From: Wuchereria bancrofti
Lineage: Eukaryota; Nematoda; Chromadorea; Rhabditida; Onchocercidae
Length of the DNA stretch: 64,000 nucleotides
Assembly (NCBI GenBank): GCA_005281725.1
Contig: SSBO01000012.1
Span: 9,337,099 to 9,401,098 of the forward strand
Direction: 5' to 3'
Shown one piece after another: positions 1 through 13,170 of the stretch; the stretch's first letter is position 1; each line of letters opens with the position of its first letter. The notes below the pieces were generated by a model. That model ran no database searches. It worked only from the letters and a program-made list of their open reading frames with translations, and was not told the DNA's origin. Made by a program: the position numbers and the translations under genes.

Positions 1-1114
1 TTTAAAATTAATTTTGATTTTGAACCACAAATTTAATCTCAAATTTCAAGCTTCAATTTTTGTTCGTTTTATAAATTTAATTTTTTTATTAAGACTGTAA
101 TTTTGAATAATTTTGTTCAAGAATAACTTTGTTGTTAGAACTGTTTTTGTTTTAGTCTCAATGAAAATGTGATTTAAGAATTTCTTTTCCTTGAATGATT
201 CGCTTTTTTTTTCATCTGAATTTTTTTTTAAAATAGAATCTTGCTCTCAGTATTAGCTTGTTGTGGAATCTCAATAATAAACAAAAATAAAATGAAATAA
301 CGAATTGATCTTTTGAAATGCCGATAAATTTGGGTTAATGATCGTTAAATAGTGTGATAGATATTTTGAGGAAAACAAGAAAATTTGCTGCTTTTTTTTT
401 CTTTTTCTACGAATATTTGAAAAATTTTTGATAATATCATAGAATTAGGTAGTCTATAATAAATGTTATAGTTAAAATTTAGTTAGAAATTGATATTGAA
501 TTCTTCATAGTATAATAAATTAAATTCGGATTGAATCAATGTAAATGTTTCAAAAAAAAGAAGCTTGTAAAATTACTTATCAACAATTATGTGAATTATT
601 GAGAATATTAAGCATTTTTTTGCTTTTTTTTTTCATTCAGTCTATTTTTTATTAAAAATCTCCTAACAACATATGCAAGATTTGTATAACATAATTATTG
701 GTAAGTATTTCTATATTTTTTTTCTATAAAATTCGGGACATCTGAGAGAATATCCGAAATATTTCTTTCAGTTTAGTTTCAATTTATTCTAATATTCTAG
801 TTTAGTCGTTATTTAGAACTTAAAATCCAAATCACTGCTCAATCAAATATTTTACCGCTTTCAAAAATTAATCCAAATTTACTACAATCCATTATAAATG
901 TCCATGTCGGCTTTTACTTTTCGGCCAAAAATCTTGGTGAAAATTTGGAATTTTGTCCCTTCAACTGAATTGTTGATTTAATTTCGAGAAGGATTTTTGC
1001 ACTATGAGATTTCGATTTGTTTTTGTTTTAGATTTTTTGATTTTTTTTAAAAAAAAAAAAACTTTGAGAACTTTTTGAATGAGATATTTCTTTTTCCCTC
1101 CGCTTTCTTTACAG
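1..1114. other. AT-rich upstream region, no gene seen
   Basis: No convincing exon is visible on either strand. The stretch is AT-rich with many homopolymer T and A runs. It ends in a pyrimidine-rich acceptor (TTTCTTTACAG, ending at 1114) just before the amidase gene, so it is probably the upstream region of that gene. Confidence 0.5.
1104..1114 (+). promoter_or_regulatory. Probable spliced-leader trans-splice acceptor for the amidase gene
   Basis: TTTCTTTACAG lies 39 bases upstream of the chosen ATG at 1154, with no upstream coding exon visible. In nematodes such an unpaired acceptor near a start codon usually marks spliced-leader addition. This is inferred from position only. Confidence 0.5.
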
Positions 1115-1153
1115 GCTTTTGAAAGGATATACTGTGAAAGAATACTATATCAA

Positions 1154-1278
1154 ATGGGGAATATTTTGGTGAGTATCGTTCAGATACATCCATATACATT
1201 ACCTGGATTTCTTATAGTTCTTATCTGGACTGCAGCTGTCATTCATGCAATTTACAAATTTATTATTGAAAAGGTTGC

Positions 1279-1310
<32 letters not shown>

Positions 1311-4300
1311 AACAAAAACAAATCAGTCGTATCGTTCATTGCTATACTTGCAGTTTATCCACAAAGTTATTTAGATCTTGTATAAAAAAATCATAACGGT
1401 GAGATGAATAAACAGTTTATTCAATATTTATATATAGTGTAAAACTTTAATTCAAATTTACATTCTAAGACTGGAATTGGAAGCATTTTGAAGCCATGGG
1501 GTGCAGTTTCAATTCATCAACGGATGATCAACGAGAATGAGGTTAAACGACAGCGCCATATTAGCGATATTCATTTGAGAGTTAGCACCAATGATTCGGG
1601 TATTTTGGAACAAAGGATGCGCATTTTGTCGTTGGATTTCTTCGAATTGCGAAGTATACCATATCTGTTTTAATTGTTCGTTTTTATCGTAAAACCTGAT
1701 CAAACACTAATTAATTGATTTAATATGTTTGATACACATATGTGTTTGCCATGCCGGAGTATGCTAAACTGAATGCTAATTCAGTCTTATTATTTTTAAC
1801 TTCAAGCAGTTTTTCAGTGAAGTTTCTGCTGGGCAAATCATTAAAATCCCGAATATTGTACTTTAATAAATATTTGTGTTTCAAATTCTTTTCAGAACGT
1901 ATCCGACTTATAAAGTGTATTTCTAGCTGAAATTATTCAGTTGGAAGTTTTGGAGATGCATAGCTGTACAGGATAGCTTAGCTTCAATGATTGGCCATTA
2001 TTCATTTGGAAAACTGATACCTCTTGTTTTTTCAAGATGAATTGCAAAATGACTCCTTAACTGCTGTGGATGTATTAAACGCTTTCGTCTGGAAGGCTGA
2101 AATGGTGCAGAGAGAAATTAATTGTGTTATCGATTTTTTGGATGAATCTTTTGAGGAAGCCAAAAATTTGGATGCACAATGGAATAAGGTTTCTGAGAAA
2201 CCTCCGCTTTTTGGTATGCCATTCAGCGTGAAAGGAAATTTTCATGTGAGTATAATGCTTTCCACGTTATTTTCTAACATAACTGAATGTACATTCGGAC
2301 ATAGACATTCTCCATCATTTCAGATAAAAGGTTATGATTGTACTATTGGACTTGCAAAGTTTTTACAAAATCCAATGGAAAATGATTGCACATTGGTCAC
2401 TTTTTTGCGATCGCAAGGTGCAATACCATTTGTTGTGACAACCGTTCCCCAAGGATTATTGAGTTTCGCTTGTTGCAGTAGTTTATACGGAATAACTTCG
2501 AATCCACACTCGCATTCCAGGCATATTTTGTTATTACATTATATGGCTAAACTTAGTTAAAGCATATAGCTTATAATTAGTTTCACGGCTGTAATTATTT
2601 CATCACTGAAATCTGAATGAGGAGTTTTTATGGACCTTTGGTGATTTATTGTTTTACAACCGATTTTCAGTTAATAAAAAAACAGCGTTACATTTGCTTT
2701 TCTTCCCTTTTTTTTCATAATGTTTGGTTCTGTGAAATGTTTTAATTTCCAAGTCTTAGCTGTGTAAAAATTTGTAAAAATTTGGTGTAAAAATTTTTTA
2801 AAAAATTAACAAAATTTTTTTTCAGAACACCAGGAGGCTCATCGGGGGGAGATTGTGCACTATTTATTGCTGGCGGAAGTGCATTTGGGACTGGAAGTGA
2901 TTTAGCTGGTAGTTTGAGAATTCCAGCAAGTTTTTGTGGTGCCACAACTCTGAAACCAACAGAAGGTTCCACTATTCAACATCATTATTTTTACTTTATT
3001 TGTGTCGAGATTTTCATAAATATTTCCATAAATAATCTTTTATCTCTTTTTAGGACGCTTAAAGACGAATTATACACTGAATGGATGTAGTGGTAAGGCT
3101 CGTTTATCACTGGGTTACGGTTTCTTCACCAGAACTGTCGATGAACAAATTTTCTTACTTAAAATCCTGTTAGGATCAGTTGAATACCATGAATTGGTTC
3201 CACATCAACCACTTTTTCCTCTAAATGGGAACAAGCTCACTGTTGCAAACAGTCGACGTCTTCGTATTGGTTATTTTGTTGAGGATGGTTTTATGAAGCC
3301 TGTTCCAGCGTAAGTTACTTTTTTTATAGTTTTTAACGTATGTTAATATTTATTGGAATTAATCATCTTTCACAGAATTGTTCCAGATTTTTGACATTAA
3401 AGTGAGGGATAAACCACTTACTGTTTCAGTTGTTCGAGAGTTGTTGTGCAAACGGTTGAAAAATTGAGAGAACTTGGACATGAATTGGTGTTGTTTCATT
3501 TACCTGATCCGGAACATGCTGCTTCACTATTTTATCGTGGCATTTTACCGTATGGAAAAGAACAGTTACTGGAAATGTATGCAAATGAAGTGATCCCTCC
3601 ACTTCTTCGTACTTTTGTCTTCCTCCTTAAGGTTTGCTCTTTTTTGCTTTTGCTCCATTTCACAATATATTTTAAGAACAGCATGTTATATTACCTATAA
3701 CCCGTATGGAAGAGAACCTAACATTGACATAAATGAAGGGTGAAATTACACAGTAACATTTGGTTTGGAAGGAAGGTTGAGATTGTTGGTATGTCATGAA
3801 ATTCGATTAGTATTTTACTGTGATCAAAGAAAAAAACTATTACAAATAACTTCCTGTTTAGTGGGCATTTATACTTCTGGTCTAAAAATAAACACAAGCA
3901 TATTCGCATTTGAGATGTTAAGTAGTTTTAATTGCAGTTACCGCTTTTTTTATGCAGTATTATCAGTTACGTCCTATCATTTATCAGTACGCCACTATCG
4001 ATAGTCTCTGGTTCACACATTAAAAATCTTCAAGATCTTCAAATAACACAAAAATTGACTGACCAATACATAGAAAAGGTTTTTTTTTTCTTTAAAGTAA
4101 ATTATATTTTTCTGGTGTTTAGCTGCGGGAAGCTGACGTTACGATAGAAACAAAAGGGATAAAGGGAAAGAAAATTAGACATTAAAGTATGGATAACATC
4201 TTTGACAGTAACGATTGAGAGACAGTTCGTATAAAGCAGAGTTCGAAGATTTTATTTCTCATGGAGCAAATTTTTTATAACGCATTTTAGGAATTCTTTA

Positions 4301-4860
4301 TAATTTATTTGCAGTTTACAGAGCAGTGGAAAACATTCGAGCTGGATGCACTTATATGTCCTGCATTTGCAGGTAGTGTTTCTTCATTAATAAAATGTCT
4401 TTAGTGACATCTTTGCAGCTGTTTAAGTGTTGAACGAAAATTTTTAACGTTTGCAGTTCCGGCTGTACCGCACGCTTATCCAAGCCGTCTCGGAACGTGC
4501 GCTTTTGCTACCGGTTTGTTCAACTTGTTGGATTTTCCAGCTGGAATTGTGCCTACAGGAACAGTAAATTCGGATGATGATAGATTACTAGCTGATGAAG
4601 CTTCCTGGCATACAGGTACTCTTCATTTCTTACTTTCTTCTCTAATTAACAACTGGTTCTTCCTAGGATCATTCAAAATTTCTAGACTTGGATTTTAAAA
4701 GGAAAAACTTGCAGGCATTGACTTCGCACTGAAAATGTTAAGGGATGCAGCTCGTGATTCAGCAGGTTTACCTGTAGCTGTGCAAGTAGCTACTTTACCA
4801 CTGGAGGAGGAAAAGTGTTTGTCGGTAATGAAAGAGATCGAAAAAGTATGGAGAAAGTAG
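1154..4860 (+). CDS. faah: Fatty acid amide hydrolase (amidase signature family), 11 exons, 603 aa
   Basis: Membrane-anchored serine hydrolase that cleaves fatty acid amides such as N-acylethanolamines. Exons: 1154-1273, 1470-1653, 2037-2245, 2324-2520, 2826-2965, 3054-3309, 3430-3631, 3938-4078, 4315-4372, 4457-4615, 4715-4860; every phase closes. Residues 8-37 form one hydrophobic N-terminal segment, as in mammalian FAAH. The Ser-cisSer-Lys triad is intact: Lys167 (FSVKGNF), Ser242 (PGGSSGG) and Ser266 (DLAGSLRIP), each exactly 25 residues later than rat Lys142, Ser217 and Ser241. The C-terminal half carries LDFPAGIVP and the family end GLPVAVQ. Mammalian FAAH is 579 aa, so this is full length. 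Intron 4 appears to use a GC donor at 2521. The exon 2 acceptor (TTCTAAG) is weak and least certain. The symbol reflects family, not a specific C. elegans paralogue. Confidence 0.93.
1279..1304. repeat. (AT)n microsatellite in amidase intron 1
   Basis: An uninterrupted run of about 13 AT dinucleotides lies a few bases downstream of the exon 1 donor. Confidence 0.95.
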
Positions 4861-6698
4861 ATGATAAATATTATAGGATATAATTATGTTTTAGGAATGT
4901 AGATAAAGGCAAAGGATTAAATAATGAATGCATTTTGTACTTTATCTTATTTTGTGAACGATAAACGTTATGCAAATCAATAGTTACTGCAACGTGGTAC
5001 ATTCTACAATAGAAATGATTCAAGACTGATCAGTTAAGTTCAAATTCTTTAGATGAAGGTGGAATCAAAAGAGGCATCCCAGACCAGAATTCATAGCACT
5101 TAGCTTTGCGTATAGGGTTGACCGAAAAACATAAATTCTACTTTAAAAAAAATCGAATTATCAATTTTCGTATTAAATTCGCGTGACATGGAGAGAAAAG
5201 GACAATGAAAGAGCGAAGCTTGGCTCAGAGAAAGTTATCCCTTTATAATTTGGATATCTGGACACTTGTTTTCCTTTTACTTTTGATTATGAATTATCCA
5301 GTTCATTCGGCCATTTATGTTCAACGTTGAAACAAATTTAAAGCAACCAGGCGATTTTTTCTCATCGCCAGTTCAATATTATAGATGTAAAATTACATAT
5401 CCAGAAGCATACTTAGAAAGCAATTGTCCTTTTGATGACTGCTCTCTATATACTGGATAACTAATTTCGCACAGTTCAACGATCTGTCACAAACCTAATT
5501 CAAGAGGCTCTCCAGAATACTTCAATGATTGCTATGGTTTTCAGAGAAGTGGTAGGTAACGATTAATGATCTCTAGCAAAATTTTGTGCAGTGTGAAATG
5601 CAGATAGTAATGGGATTTGGAACAATGAAAGAAAAGCAAATTATGAGGTAGAGCATAATTACCAGAGGTTATCTGAGTAGTCATATCGTTTAATCACATT
5701 ATTTGTGGAGTATTTGAACAAGAGATATACTTCAATTAAACAAACAATTGATGTAGATGATAAATAAGTTGAGAAAATTACCCAGATCATACAATCTGTC
5801 CAGCAGTTATGATAATTAAAGAATGGCTTATCGTTGCAAAGCTAATTTTTTAGTTTTTTTTAATATTTCCGACATTTACTTCCACAAAGTATAGCAGTAT
5901 AGTTGAGAGCAAGAAACATTGCAGAAACACTGGACGAATTCATATTTGCTGAAATATTTGAGTTTTCCGGAGCAAATTAAGCTAGATGACTGTAATATAC
6001 GGCATTTATGCTATCATTTTAAGTGAACCCAAACAGTGATAAGTTTGAAAAAACGAAACTACGGCACTTCTAGCGACTGTTTTCCACAAATCAATCGTTG
6101 TTGATTTTTGGCAAATTGCTTATTAACCCGTTGCAAATTGCTTATGCTTATTAACCGACAGGATAGCAAAGTATCTAGAGGTTTTTACGCTTCCCAGTGG
6201 TTGTGTTTGATGATTGCAAATGAAGGAAGAAGGATAATGTCATTGGAAGAGTTCAAGTTTAGATCCCGCACAATTTTTTGAATTAATTAATATCTTAGAA
6301 ATGTTTTTTTTTTCTTTTTAAATTCTTTATCAGTAATACTTGAAAGATTATACCGAAACAAATTCAGAAATTGGAAATTTAAATTCATACGTATAAACAG
6401 AGTGAATTACCTTTGAAAAATGTACGTAGCGGGAATTGTTTTTATTCAGTTCTGTCAGAGTTTTTGGATTGTCAGAGTCCTACATTGATTCTTCAGTATG
6501 TGAGGATGGAAAAATAACCGTAAAATTAAAGCTAAAGGCTTGTCGAATTTCGATGATTTATTAAGATATTCCTGTAAAAATTAAGATTCATCTAAAACTT
6601 TCAGGACTTAGCGTTATCATAGTACTATGAACTAATTTATATACTACTGGTTTTGGAATACATTTCAAAGAAGAAATCATTGTGCGTGAATTGAAGAA
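4861..6698. other. Intergenic: amidase 3' region and FAM21 upstream region
   Basis: About 1.8 kb between two plus-strand genes. I found no exon with matching splice sites and no long open frame. It should contain the 3' UTR of the amidase gene and the promoter of FAM21, but no clear polyadenylation signal or promoter element stands out. Confidence 0.5.
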
Positions 6699-9600
6699 AT
6701 GTTGTCTAGTAATTTGCAAATACTTCGAGACAAGAAAAGTAATTGGTCTCTAGCGGACGACCGACAAGTAAGGCACAATTTTTTTTCCGGAAGTCTTAAA
6801 AGGTTGATTTTTAAGGTGAATCGGGCGAAACGATCCGTGCAAAAAAAGAACAGGAAATCTTGTTTCGTTTGCTACTTGCACTTTTTACAGATATGGGCTT
6901 GTAAATTGCAAATAGCAAACAAAACTTTGGCATCTACCTTGAATAACTCAGGCTTTTATTGACCTTATTGAATAAGCATTATTTACTGTGGGAATAAGAT
7001 TTATCGAATGAGTCATGCATACAATTTATAGATATGAACCGTTGTTTCATTCATAAAGGACATATGTTTCTGACTGTGTTTTTTTTCCAGCTCTGCGGAG
7101 TACTGGAGGAAATCAGGTCTTCTATAACCTCAAAGATCAATAATGTTTCCGATGCAATCCAGGAAAATTCTTTGAAGGTCGCAAATGCATATGTACAAGT
7201 TTCGAATCTCAACAATCGATTGTCATTATTTTCAGCAGATCAGTTTATTGAAAATGTTAGTTTACTTGCTCATATTTACATTTATTTATCGCAAGATTTG
7301 AATTTGCCATTCACTTTTTTCTAGAAAATGCAGGGTTTTTCATCCCAAAAGATGGTTTTTTTTTCTTGCATTTTTATTATTCATACGTGTAGCAGAAAGA
7401 AATGGAAGATTTATTCTTAATCTCATATAAAATTTTGAGTCTTCATTTAAGTGTAGTTTGAGCAGAGTGCTAAGGATAACATGTGATTCATCCAGCATTA
7501 AATGAATAAATTCGGGGTCATATCAGTCGTTTACTGTTTCAGCGTGTGGGAGATGAAGCATCGACATGCGATGATCCAGCCCCAACTTCCCAAACGGTTG
7601 TCATGGCTTTTTTTTTCTCAAAGAATATATATTTTCTTATTTGGAAACGTTATACGTAGTTTTTTGCTAATAAATTTTATTTATACTTAGTTTTTTGCTA
7701 ATAAATTTTATCTTTTCGCAAATTTAGATAGTTGCAAGTAAGCAAACGGATACAACTGTTAACTTACGTCAAGCAGTCTCAATGGGATTAGAGTTAATGC
7801 AGACAAATTTCAAGCGAATTGATATACGTCCTGAGGATCTAGATGAAGACGACGATCCACTTTACATGCCTGAACCTATCTTCGAACCATATGTACATTC
7901 TTTTTTAGTCTACTGCAGTAGAACGATGTTATACATTTTGTCGACGTTTCTACTCTCCCTTTCATTTCTTGGTGATTATGTTGAGCTTGGAAATTTTTTC
8001 TAGCTGAAAACTTGTTCCTTTCTCTTCGATTTTTCTTTGTCAGTATTTTTGCTTTATGGAAATGTGCTACAGTCAGCAAAAGATGCTTTGAGACTTATAT
8101 ACAAAATACTTTTGCTTTCAGGATGAAAATCTTACACGACCATTACCATTTCTTATTGGCAGTCCAGAATGGAATTCTTCATCATGTGCCGGTTCTTTGG
8201 AAGAATGTGCCAGAACAGCGAAGGTTTCAGTTTCGTAATTTTTTGATTCAGGCTAAGTTGCAGTAACTTCCAGGTTTTCATATTATGTCTGGTCTGGTGT
8301 ATTAGTGACTCGTGTACTGGGTGTGGCATTCTGTTTGAATGTCATTTTTATTATTTCCAAGATCGCAAACATGTGAAATGTAAGTTTAAGGTAACTGAGG
8401 AAATTATTATCAGTTTACCACCTTTTACACAACCAAAAATGGCAGAGTGCAAAGGTCTAACTTACTCGAATGCAATGTAAGTAATTTGACCATGTTATAC
8501 TTTTTTGTTGTACTAAAGTTTACCAATTTTAATAATTTTTCTGAAGCATCGTTACTGTATCAAAATATAAGTGTTGTACGTATTCTGATTTAGTGTGTAT
8601 ATTATTTTATTATTTAACATACATGTTATAACAATACTGCTTTAATTAGACGAACTTGTATTTCCATTCATCTGAGTTTTGTACTTTCTGTAAACGATTT
8701 CTGTAGAGCTGGGAACCTAACATGTATGATATCAAACCGATCGACATCAAATACCGAAGATGTTGAGACAAAGACTGATAACTATTCAAATGAATGTAGG
8801 AACGAAACTTATCAGGTTTTTCATTTATTGTAATTTTAATTACTTGTGTCAATCTTGTTCATCTTGTGGAGGAGAGTTGAAGTTACATGTATGCCTTGAA
8901 GTCAAGCAGATGCGTCATTCAGATTGAAAGACCAAAAATATTTTTTTTTTTAATGAATAAAGAAGAGTTTCTTTTTTTAAAAAAATCTTTTCAGCATGTG
9001 GTTACTGCTTCCAGTTCACAAGCTTCTTTAATGAAAGAAACAGAAGTCGAAAACACACTATCTGATTTGTCAAGGAATGTGACATCGAGGCAGTGTCTGT
9101 TTTATTTATACATTTTTCTCCCGCTTAATTGTGTTTGATATTTCTATTTTATTTATATGTCGAGAGACTAAGATCTAATCATATATTTCAGACTCTGAAG
9201 GACTCGTAACACCCCGAAGTCCTGGTGCATCAGTGGGGCATCAGGATTCCGAAGTATTATCTCATAAACCTCCGGATCTGGAAGTATCTGCTAGACTCAC
9301 GAAACCCGAAGTACCAATTAAAGGAATATTGAATGCTGCTACAATGAAGGGTCAAACAAAAAGAATAACCAATGAAGTATATTTTTGCATCAAACATTGT
9401 ATCTCTTTATGTGGCTGTAAGAGAGTTGTGCTTCACGTGTCATTCTATATGCCTTTTTTGACTGATCTACTAAAAACTGAAAACGAACGTTATCGACTTC
9501 CCGCAAAATCGTTGTAGAGTGTATCAAACGCTGTGGGTAAATTGTTTGTCGACAGTAGTTCAGACGAGGATGATCTTTTCAGTGATCTGAAAAATACGGT

Positions 9601-11006
9601 TCGTTATTTTTGTAATAATATGGCAGTTGTTCAGATTTGATGTTTTTATTGACTATTGTTCAGATTTGATGTTTTTTTTTTTTTTGGATTTTATAGAGTA
9701 CGGGAGCAAAACGACATATTTCTACTTATTCAAATGATACTCAAATCATTTCAATCTCTAAGCTGAAGAAGATTAACTTGCAAACAGATGTGAATGTGCG
9801 TAGTCCAGATGCGTTTGCTGATGCATCTAAACCAGTGAGCATTTGTGATTCAATATAACTGTGGTATGTTAGAAAAATTAGAGTATTGGAGCAGGTTGTG
9901 TTTTCTTGATTTACACTGATCTTAGTACAGGTACTGGGGAGGCCTTTCACATGTCAATACGTATGTGTTCCGAATAGCGGAAATGTAGTAGATGGAAAAA
10001 CCGTCGTCAAAAGAAATGTGGATTAAATAATGAATGACTATTGTTTTCGAATGTTTTTAGGAAAATTCTACTGATTATGTCTTTGTAAATAATGCAAAGC
10101 CTTCGAATGTATTCCGGAATAAACTAGATAGTATATTTTCAAATAAAATTTTGTCAAATACAATCAATGGTGTGGAAAAACATCAAGGAATTCAAGAAAA
10201 AGAAGTTGCAGAAGGAAGGATGAATGATAGAACCAGCGCTGTTTTACCTTCCATTGCAAAGGTATGGTGGGCCTAGAAACACTTTTGTGTAGTCAATTTT
10301 TCTTACTAGTAACTGCAGGTAAATTTATGGTTGCTTTCAGCAGCGAGCCAAAGGACCACCACGACGTGCTCCATCACGTTTGTTGCAACATTCTGACAAA
10401 AAAGATCACAATGAAAAGGTGGTGAGGTCTGTTCGTGTAGAAGATGCAAGTACAGAAGATGGTCGAAATATTGTGGGAAAAGCTGAAGTACGTAAGGAAC
10501 GACAAGATGATCAACTGAAAATCGATTCCGGAAAGTATATTACTAAGAATATGAACAGTGTAGAACAGAAAAGCGACATTAATTCTCTATTTTCTTCCGA
10601 TTCAGATGATGATATTTTTTCGACTTTTTCGGGCAAGTCTAAAACTAATGCATTTGTTTCAAAATCAAACGTTAGAAACGGTGACGTACAATCCCTGCTG
10701 TTCTCTAGGGAGCGTTCTTCGACAAGCCGAATCCAAGCTCTTAAAAGTGATTTTAAGAATTTGTTTGACTCAGATGATGAAGATATTTTTGGTAGCACAA
10801 TTTCGGTAAAGAAACATGAGCAGAAGCCTGCTAAAGATAAAGAAGCCTTTTTGGAGAAAGTAATTCAAGAAGCAGTTATTACAAAAAAAGACGGGTCAGT
10901 CCTGGAAAAAAAGGAGGCAGTTGTTCCGAGAAAACTAGGTAGTTCGAGACCAAAAAGAGTGGACATTTTTGGTGATGATTCTGATGGTGATCTTTTTAGC
11001 TTATGA
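6699..11006 (+). CDS. washc2: WASH complex subunit FAM21 (WASHC2) homologue, about 12 exons, ~681 aa
   Basis: FAM21 links the actin-nucleating WASH complex to retromer on endosomes. Model: 6699-6767, 7091-7255, 7543-7596, 7728-7892, 8122-8234, 8707-8815, 8995-9094, 9192-9376, 9518-9598, 9697-9834, 10061-10261, 10341-11006. The N-terminal head is recognisable: NWSLADDRQ, then SADQFIENRVGDE, GLELMQTNF and LPFLIGSPEW, in the order found in human FAM21. The tail is low-complexity and acidic, with four Leu-Phe/Ile-Phe acidic motifs of the retromer-binding type near residues 329-342, 543-553, 601-610 and the C-terminus (GDLFSL at 676-681). At about 680 aa it is roughly half the human length, with far fewer motifs. 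Exons 5-7 are uncertain: an extra exon near 8415-8477 also fits the phase. The start has no clear trans-splice acceptor. Confidence 0.85.
7651..7711. repeat. 30-31 bp tandem duplication in a FAM21 intron
   Basis: Two copies of a 30-base unit containing GTTTTTTGCTAATAAATTTT lie at 7651-7680 and 7682-7711 with a single mismatch. They sit just upstream of the exon 4 acceptor at 7727. Confidence 0.9.
9628..9679. repeat. 29 bp tandem duplication in a FAM21 intron
   Basis: The segment TTGTTCAGATTTGATGTTTT occurs at 9628 and again at 9657, a period of 29. The second copy runs into a T tract ahead of the acceptor at 9696. Confidence 0.85.
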
Positions 11007-13170
11007 TTTTCGTTCTGTTAAATTTATTGATCATTCAATGCTCCATATAATTCAGTGCATTATTGTGTGTCAAACAATTTGACATCTTTTCCCAGTAATT
11101 TCCGACGAAGTACTAACTATAATAACTACAATGAGTTGAATCTGTTCCATTATTTAAATATGTTGCTATCCCATTTAATTCGTGTGATTAGTGGTATTGA
11201 ACTGTTTCGTGGTTGAGATTTCTTTTTTCCAGCTTCATACCACAACATACCATTCAATAACCTACACCTCGTAATAAAAAGCCTACTACCGCATGACGAC
11301 CATACTGCGTTACAGTAGTCAAACTAGATCACATTTCTGAAAAGTTAAAATAGACCCACACGTAGAGAAATGGTCATTTCAAAAAAAAAAGCTCAGTCCA
11401 AACTAAAAGCAACCGTTTTGAAAAGAATATTAAGCGGCTCATTAGAGATGGTTTCTATAAACATGTGACGTCCATCTTTTTTTTACTGAAGCAATTTTGG
11501 TGTATATGATCGATCTAATTGTTTCATTGCTCATACGAGTTCGTATGATTTTTCCTATTCGATCTTGCACGATAATTCTAACGTTCCTAGCCTCATAATA
11601 TTTTATCATGTGTTTGTAAACAAAAGCAAAAAAGAAAACTAACATGAATCACACACAGCTGTATACAACATGATGATGGATTTACAAGCCTAGGGCAGAA
11701 TTGTTCATTACAACATGAGAGATAAACAGAAAAATGAAGGACTATTCCACTTCTGAAAGCTAGCTCTTTTTATGATGAGCATAGTACAATTTATGTATGG
11801 TACTGAGCATGGCAGCAATGTATGGGTATGAAAGAAGTCTGATCACGATTAAATGAAGAGGTATGAACGATTTGGGCAGTAGTAGTTAGGAAAGTAATGC
11901 AATCGTAATATTCGAAAAAAAATTGAATACCACTCTGAAATGAATCAGAATTTAAAACCAGTGCGAGGTTTTCTCATGGACTTCTGAAGTCCGGAAATAA
12001 AGTTGGACAGGGCATATCTACAGTTCATAGATAACAGATGGGTAGTCAAGCAGATGTCCCATTCGTAATCACTAAGACATCCGATGTTACAATGATGATA
12101 CACTGCCGCCATACATTGTGGGCAGCGCAAAAGAAGACTGATAATGAAATCGAAATTGGAGAGCTGGTCTGTTTGACGTACCGTTCCCCCCTGACTCAAA
12201 AAATTTCGTAACTTGTCATAGCGAACAGCAGAAATGCTGTACTGAAAGAACTTTGGAAGACAATACGGGACAAAATATACAAATAGGATGAAGAAATGGT
12301 TCTATGGTTGCTGCTAAAAGACAATGATAAAAGTCTGAGCCAATATTCTGATCGGATAGACTTACTAGTACACAGTAATCATCATTCTAAAACAAGTATT
12401 TTAAATTGGTCTTATCCAGTTCAAACGGATTGTCGATGGCAGAAAAACTGGAATTTAAATCCCACGTTTCAGAACTAAAAGCTCAGCTTAAATTTATGCT
12501 CCTTCATTACTGAATATTCTAACGATTTTACAGGAGTTTTACTTAACAGAAATAAAACTTTACTACAATAAAACTGAAGCTGTAAAGCTTCAATGAGACA
12601 CCGGTTTAGAATTCATTTGGTCTCATTCCAGCGGTGCAGTGCGTTACGAATCGAAAAAAAAAGCACCGCCCTGCTGTCTGAACCAAAGTTAAAAGATAAA
12701 TAAAATAACCGAGTTAACGTTCACCGGAAAGGACATGAATAACATAAGGTAAAAGAAAACAGAAACCACAGAAAATGAAGAGTTGTAAGGACGAGTGCAC
12801 TTATTTCAGGGAAATAAATCTTTCAAATTTCTCGAAAATTATCTAGAAGTTAGTGGCAAGAACTATTTTTAATAGGTCGTTTGGCTTCGCCAGAACTTTT
12901 CTTGCAATAATCTGAAGTTGCTTCCCAAAATAAAAGATTGCAGATCTGGTACGAATTTCATTTTAACTATCCCTCAATTAAAACTGAAATCTTTTAGTAT
13001 GGAATATGGAAAGACTCTAGTGTTAAGTGACCAAAGGAAAAAAACATGTGCACGCATATTAATATTCACATGAAGGCATTGTAAAAATGAAAACGAAAGA
13101 TTTGAGGTTTGCTATTCCGACAAAAATTTTAGCTAAATAAGCTATCTAGATACAACCATCTAAATACAGC
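11007..13170. other. Convergent intergenic region between FAM21 and ATAD2
   Basis: About 2.2 kb separate the stop codons of two convergent genes. Open frames of 60-84 codons occur (for example minus 11945-12199 and plus 12296-12478), but none has a recognisable domain or good splice context. It probably holds the two 3' UTRs. I see no RNA gene. Confidence 0.5.

Noticed and set aside
10511..10798. 95-codon minus-strand frame inside FAM21
   Set aside because: Antisense shadow of the long last FAM21 exon, created by Ser/Asp-rich codons on the sense strand.
11945..12478. Cys-rich minus frame and a plus frame in the FAM21-ATAD2 gap, considered as transposon relics
   Set aside because: No reverse transcriptase, transposase or integrase motif and no terminal repeats seen.
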